Assembly: GCA_937872085.1 (NCBI GenBank)
Contig: CALMQK010000241.1
Location: 1 to 12,597, forward strand
DNA length: 12,597 bases
Direction: 5' to 3'
DNA from: an uncultured euryarchaeote
GTDB taxonomy: Archaea > Thermoplasmatota > Thermoplasmata > UBA10834
The notes beneath the pieces were generated by a model, which was not told the DNA's origin, searched no databases, and worked only from the letters and a program-made list of their open reading frames with translations. Positions 11,024-12,597 of this stretch are shown here, one piece after another. The first letter of the stretch is position 1. Every line of letters begins with the position of its first letter. The translations under genes and the position numbers were made by a program.

Positions 11024-11740
11024 TCAGTCGGGTGGCGGTGGAGGAGGGATCTCCTCAGCCGACGCTGTCTGCGGGGGCTGTGCTTGAACCGGACCGGGGT
11101 TGTATGAAGGATATGCGATGCCGGGGAATTGCCCTCCCATGGGCATCGCTGGCATCCCCATCGGCACGGCCATCGACTCCAGGTTTGGCGGGAGCATGGC
11201 CTTCGCCCCGATCTTCAGCCCGACATTGTTGATCGCTATCGCGGCCTTCAGCTTCGGGACACACAAGACGCTCGTCGGCGCACCTTCCTGGAGCAATCCC
11301 ATGACCTCCCTAGTAGCCATCATCGATACAGGCCCGACGGTCCACGCCTGCATGTTCTTCGCGGTGCTGGTCCTGTACGCAGGACCGACCACCTCGACCG
11401 CCGTGCCTTCCATCATCGCGTCGGAGACCTTCTTCCGCACGACGATGGTGTTCACTGCCATGCCGATCCCAACAAGGCCGAACACGCCCATGAGCACGGT
11501 CGTCATGATTGATACCGTATCGAGGGTGAACTGGTCCGTGATGACCACGGACAACACGAATGTGTTCAAGATGAAGAGCACGAGGCACGCGATCCCCACT
11601 CCCCTGGCTGCTCTCTGGGCGCCCCTGTAGATTCCGACCGGGAACTCCCTCTCGGCATCGGTCAACATCCTCCTTGTTATCTGATTGTACCCCGGCGCTT
11701 GGCCCATGGGGTACGGCTGTGGATATCCCATCGATGTCAT
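11024..11740 (-). CDS. Two-helix membrane protein with proline-rich tail, unknown function
   Basis: 238 aa from the ATG at 11740, whose A is the last base of the upstream TAA (TAATG); GGAGG at 11754-11750 supports this start. A longer frame back to 11788 lies inside the upstream gene and is not needed. The N-terminus is Pro/Gly/Tyr/Gln-rich (residues 1-20). Two membrane helices lie at about 46-67 (ARGVGIACLVLFILNTFVLS) and 74-97. A soluble domain of about 100-200 follows (VRKKVSDAMMEGTAVEVVGP, then VPKLKAAIAINNVGLKIGAK). The tail is Met/Pro-rich and ends PPPPPPD. I do not recognise a family. Coupling to a zinc-ribbon membrane protein suggests that both sit in one membrane complex. Confidence 0.7.
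   Translation of the reverse strand: MTSMGYPQPYPMGQAPGYNQITRRMLTDAEREFPVGIYRGAQRAARGVGIACLVLFILNTFVLSVVITDQFTLDTVSIMTTVLMGVFGLVGIGMAVNTIVVRKKVSDAMMEGTAVEVVGPAYRTSTAKNMQAWTVGPVSMMATREVMGLLQEGAPTSVLCVPKLKAAIAINNVGLKIGAKAMLPPNLESMAVPMGMPAMPMGGQFPGIAYPSYNPGPVQAQPPQTASAEEIPPPPPPD
11142..11162. repeat. 21-nt direct repeat, copy 1 (partner 11769-11789)
   Basis: Identical over 21 bases to 11769-11789, same orientation (begins GGCATCGCTGG, ends CCCCATC). On the minus strand copy 1 encodes MGMPAMP in the proline-rich tail of the two-helix protein. Copy 2 encodes WGCQRCH of the zinc ribbon in another frame. Confidence 0.8.
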
Positions 11741-12597
11741 TAGTCCACGCCTCCTGGAGGAGCTCTGTGGCATCGCTGGCATCCCCATCCCGCCGCGGTG
11801 TATGACAACGTCGAGCCGCAGTTCGGGCAGAAGCGCTTCGCCTGCACGTCGGTCGGACGGATGTCCGTTGGCTGGACGACAGTCGGCTGCCCCATCTGCA
11901 CGTTCGGGAACTGGATCGGACCGGGTCCGAATTGCATCCTGGGAACATCAGGCAAAGGCCTTGTCACGTTGCCCTGGTTGGCCATCGAGCTCAATTGGTG
12001 GTTGATCACGACTGATTGAGATGGAGCGTATGGCGTCCCGAGAGGCGACGCAGGCGGCCGCATGATCGACCCGCCCATGTATCTTGGCGGAGGAAGGATA
12101 GAGGCCCCGAAGCCCGCCAGGAATCCGCCTATCACGGTGACGCCAGCCAATCCGCCGACGTTCGGCGTTCCAGCCACGCCCCCACCGCTCTTGGTTACGT
12201 CCATTGTCCAGCTGTTGATGACATTGTTGTTGTCCGTGTACGAGCCGCTTCCTAACAGCCTCGTTCCATCAGAAGTTACTGTGAGGTCGAAGCTGCCGTA
12301 GGAGTCGGTGACCGTGAGTGTCACTCTCGGACCGATGACAGTGTATCTAACGCTCGCAGTATGTTCCGTGTTGATCAGGTCCGCGGGGTTCACCCAACCT
12401 GACTGGTGGACGATGACGTTCGTGTACTTCAACCAGAACGAACCGGTGCCTCTCGCGTCGAGTGTGAGCCTAGCGTCGCAGATGTACTTCGCCGGGTAAG
12501 TGTCGTCCGTGTAGCCCTGGTCAGGTGTGGTGGACGTGTAGGTGCCCGGGACGCCTGCCGCCTTCGTGCCCGTGCTGACGATGATCATCAGCGAGAG
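11740..12597 (-). CDS. Membrane protein with extracytoplasmic beta domain and C-terminal zinc ribbon, 5' end missing
   Basis: The frame is open to the window edge, so the start is outside or at the edge; LSLMIIVSTG looks like the end of a signal segment. Numbering from the first Met (12588): a beta-rich domain at about 10-130 with repeated short strands (YICDARLTLDARGTGSFWLK, RYTVIGPRVTLTVTDSYGSF, GTRLLGSGSYTDNN); one membrane helix at about 143-165 (GGLAGVTVIGGFLAGFGASI); a Pro/Gln/Met-rich linker; and a zinc ribbon CPNCG (254-258) and CQRC (270-273) at the end. This places the zinc ribbon inside the cell and the beta domain outside. The stop overlaps the next gene's start by one base (TAATG), so the two are coupled. 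The function is unknown. Confidence 0.7.
   Translation of the reverse strand, partial: LSLMIIVSTGTKAAGVPGTYTSTTPDQGYTDDTYPAKYICDARLTLDARGTGSFWLKYTNVIVHQSGWVNPADLINTEHTASVRYTVIGPRVTLTVTDSYGSFDLTVTSDGTRLLGSGSYTDNNNVINSWTMDVTKSGGGVAGTPNVGGLAGVTVIGGFLAGFGASILPPPRYMGGSIMRPPASPLGTPYAPSQSVVINHQLSSMANQGNVTRPLPDVPRMQFGPGPIQFPNVQMGQPTVVQPTDIRPTDVQAKRFCPNCGSTLSYTAAGWGCQRCHRAPPGGVD
11769..11789. repeat. 21-nt direct repeat, copy 2
   Basis: Partner of 11142-11162. It lies inside the zinc-ribbon codons at the end of the upstream gene. Confidence 0.8.

Noticed and set aside
11100..11630. 176-aa and 127-aa ORFs on the + strand
   Set aside because: Opposite the two-helix protein gene, which has a coupled start, a Shine-Dalgarno sequence and a sensible topology.
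11310..11948. 212-aa ORF on the minus strand
   Set aside because: Spans the junction of two coupled genes in another frame. Arg/Ser-rich product typical of out-of-frame reading.
1..12597. CRISPR array or insertion sequence
   Set aside because: No regularly spaced repeats, no transposase-like ORF and no terminal inverted repeats with target duplications were seen.

Overview
The window looks like a roughly 50% GC archaeal chromosome segment. The transcription signals are archaeal: TATA boxes lie about 25 nt upstream of several start codons, so that at least three genes appear leaderless, while other genes carry GGAGG-type Shine-Dalgarno sequences. The single tRNA gene, tRNA-Leu(CAG), does not encode its CCA. 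Gene content (Fic with a C-terminal HTH, AAA_14/DUF4143 ATPase, DUF3467, zinc-ribbon membrane proteins, alpha/alpha-toroid surface protein) would fit a Thermoplasmatota-like euryarchaeon, but that placement is an inference.

Left part (1-3821): the end of an ABC-2-type permease on the + strand converges on a minus-strand pair, a flavodoxin followed by a zinc-free medium-chain oxidoreductase, which overlap by 4 nt. Next comes a second minus-strand pair of small membrane proteins (DUF4386-like, then DUF6326-like). It has a well-formed TATA box with a perfect 15-bp palindrome between the TATA box and the start codon, and a decayed DUF4386-like C-terminus just downstream. A 2-TM hypothetical on the + strand ends in a strong hairpin terminator.

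Middle part (3822-9817) is accessory in character. A tRNA 3'-end-like scrap lies at 3910-3934. It is followed by a minus-strand AAA_14/DUF4143 ATPase with a leaderless promoter flanked by ATGCAAT repeats, a zinc-ribbon ORF fragment, and a large secreted or anchored alpha/alpha-toroid protein whose C-terminal membrane anchor appears split off by a 1-nt frameshift. Then come a class II Fic protein under a promoter bracketed by three copies of TATGCTTT, a decayed relative of the zinc-ribbon ORF, an unknown 98-aa ORF, and a leaderless winged-helix regulator coupled to a DUF3467 protein.

Right part (9818-12597): a tyrosine integrase gene ends inside the 3' end of tRNA-Leu(CAG), the arrangement expected for an integrative element whose right attachment site is the tRNA. 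Everything from some point left of the integrase up to 10870 is therefore probably an integrated element. No matching left attachment site was found in the window. Beyond the tRNA, two coupled minus-strand genes encode an anchored beta-domain/zinc-ribbon protein (5' truncated by the window edge) and a 2-TM proline-rich-tail protein.

The best candidates for something new are the self-regulating Fic unit, the regulator/DUF3467/integrase block, the repeated zinc-ribbon sequence, and the frameshifted toroid surface protein.
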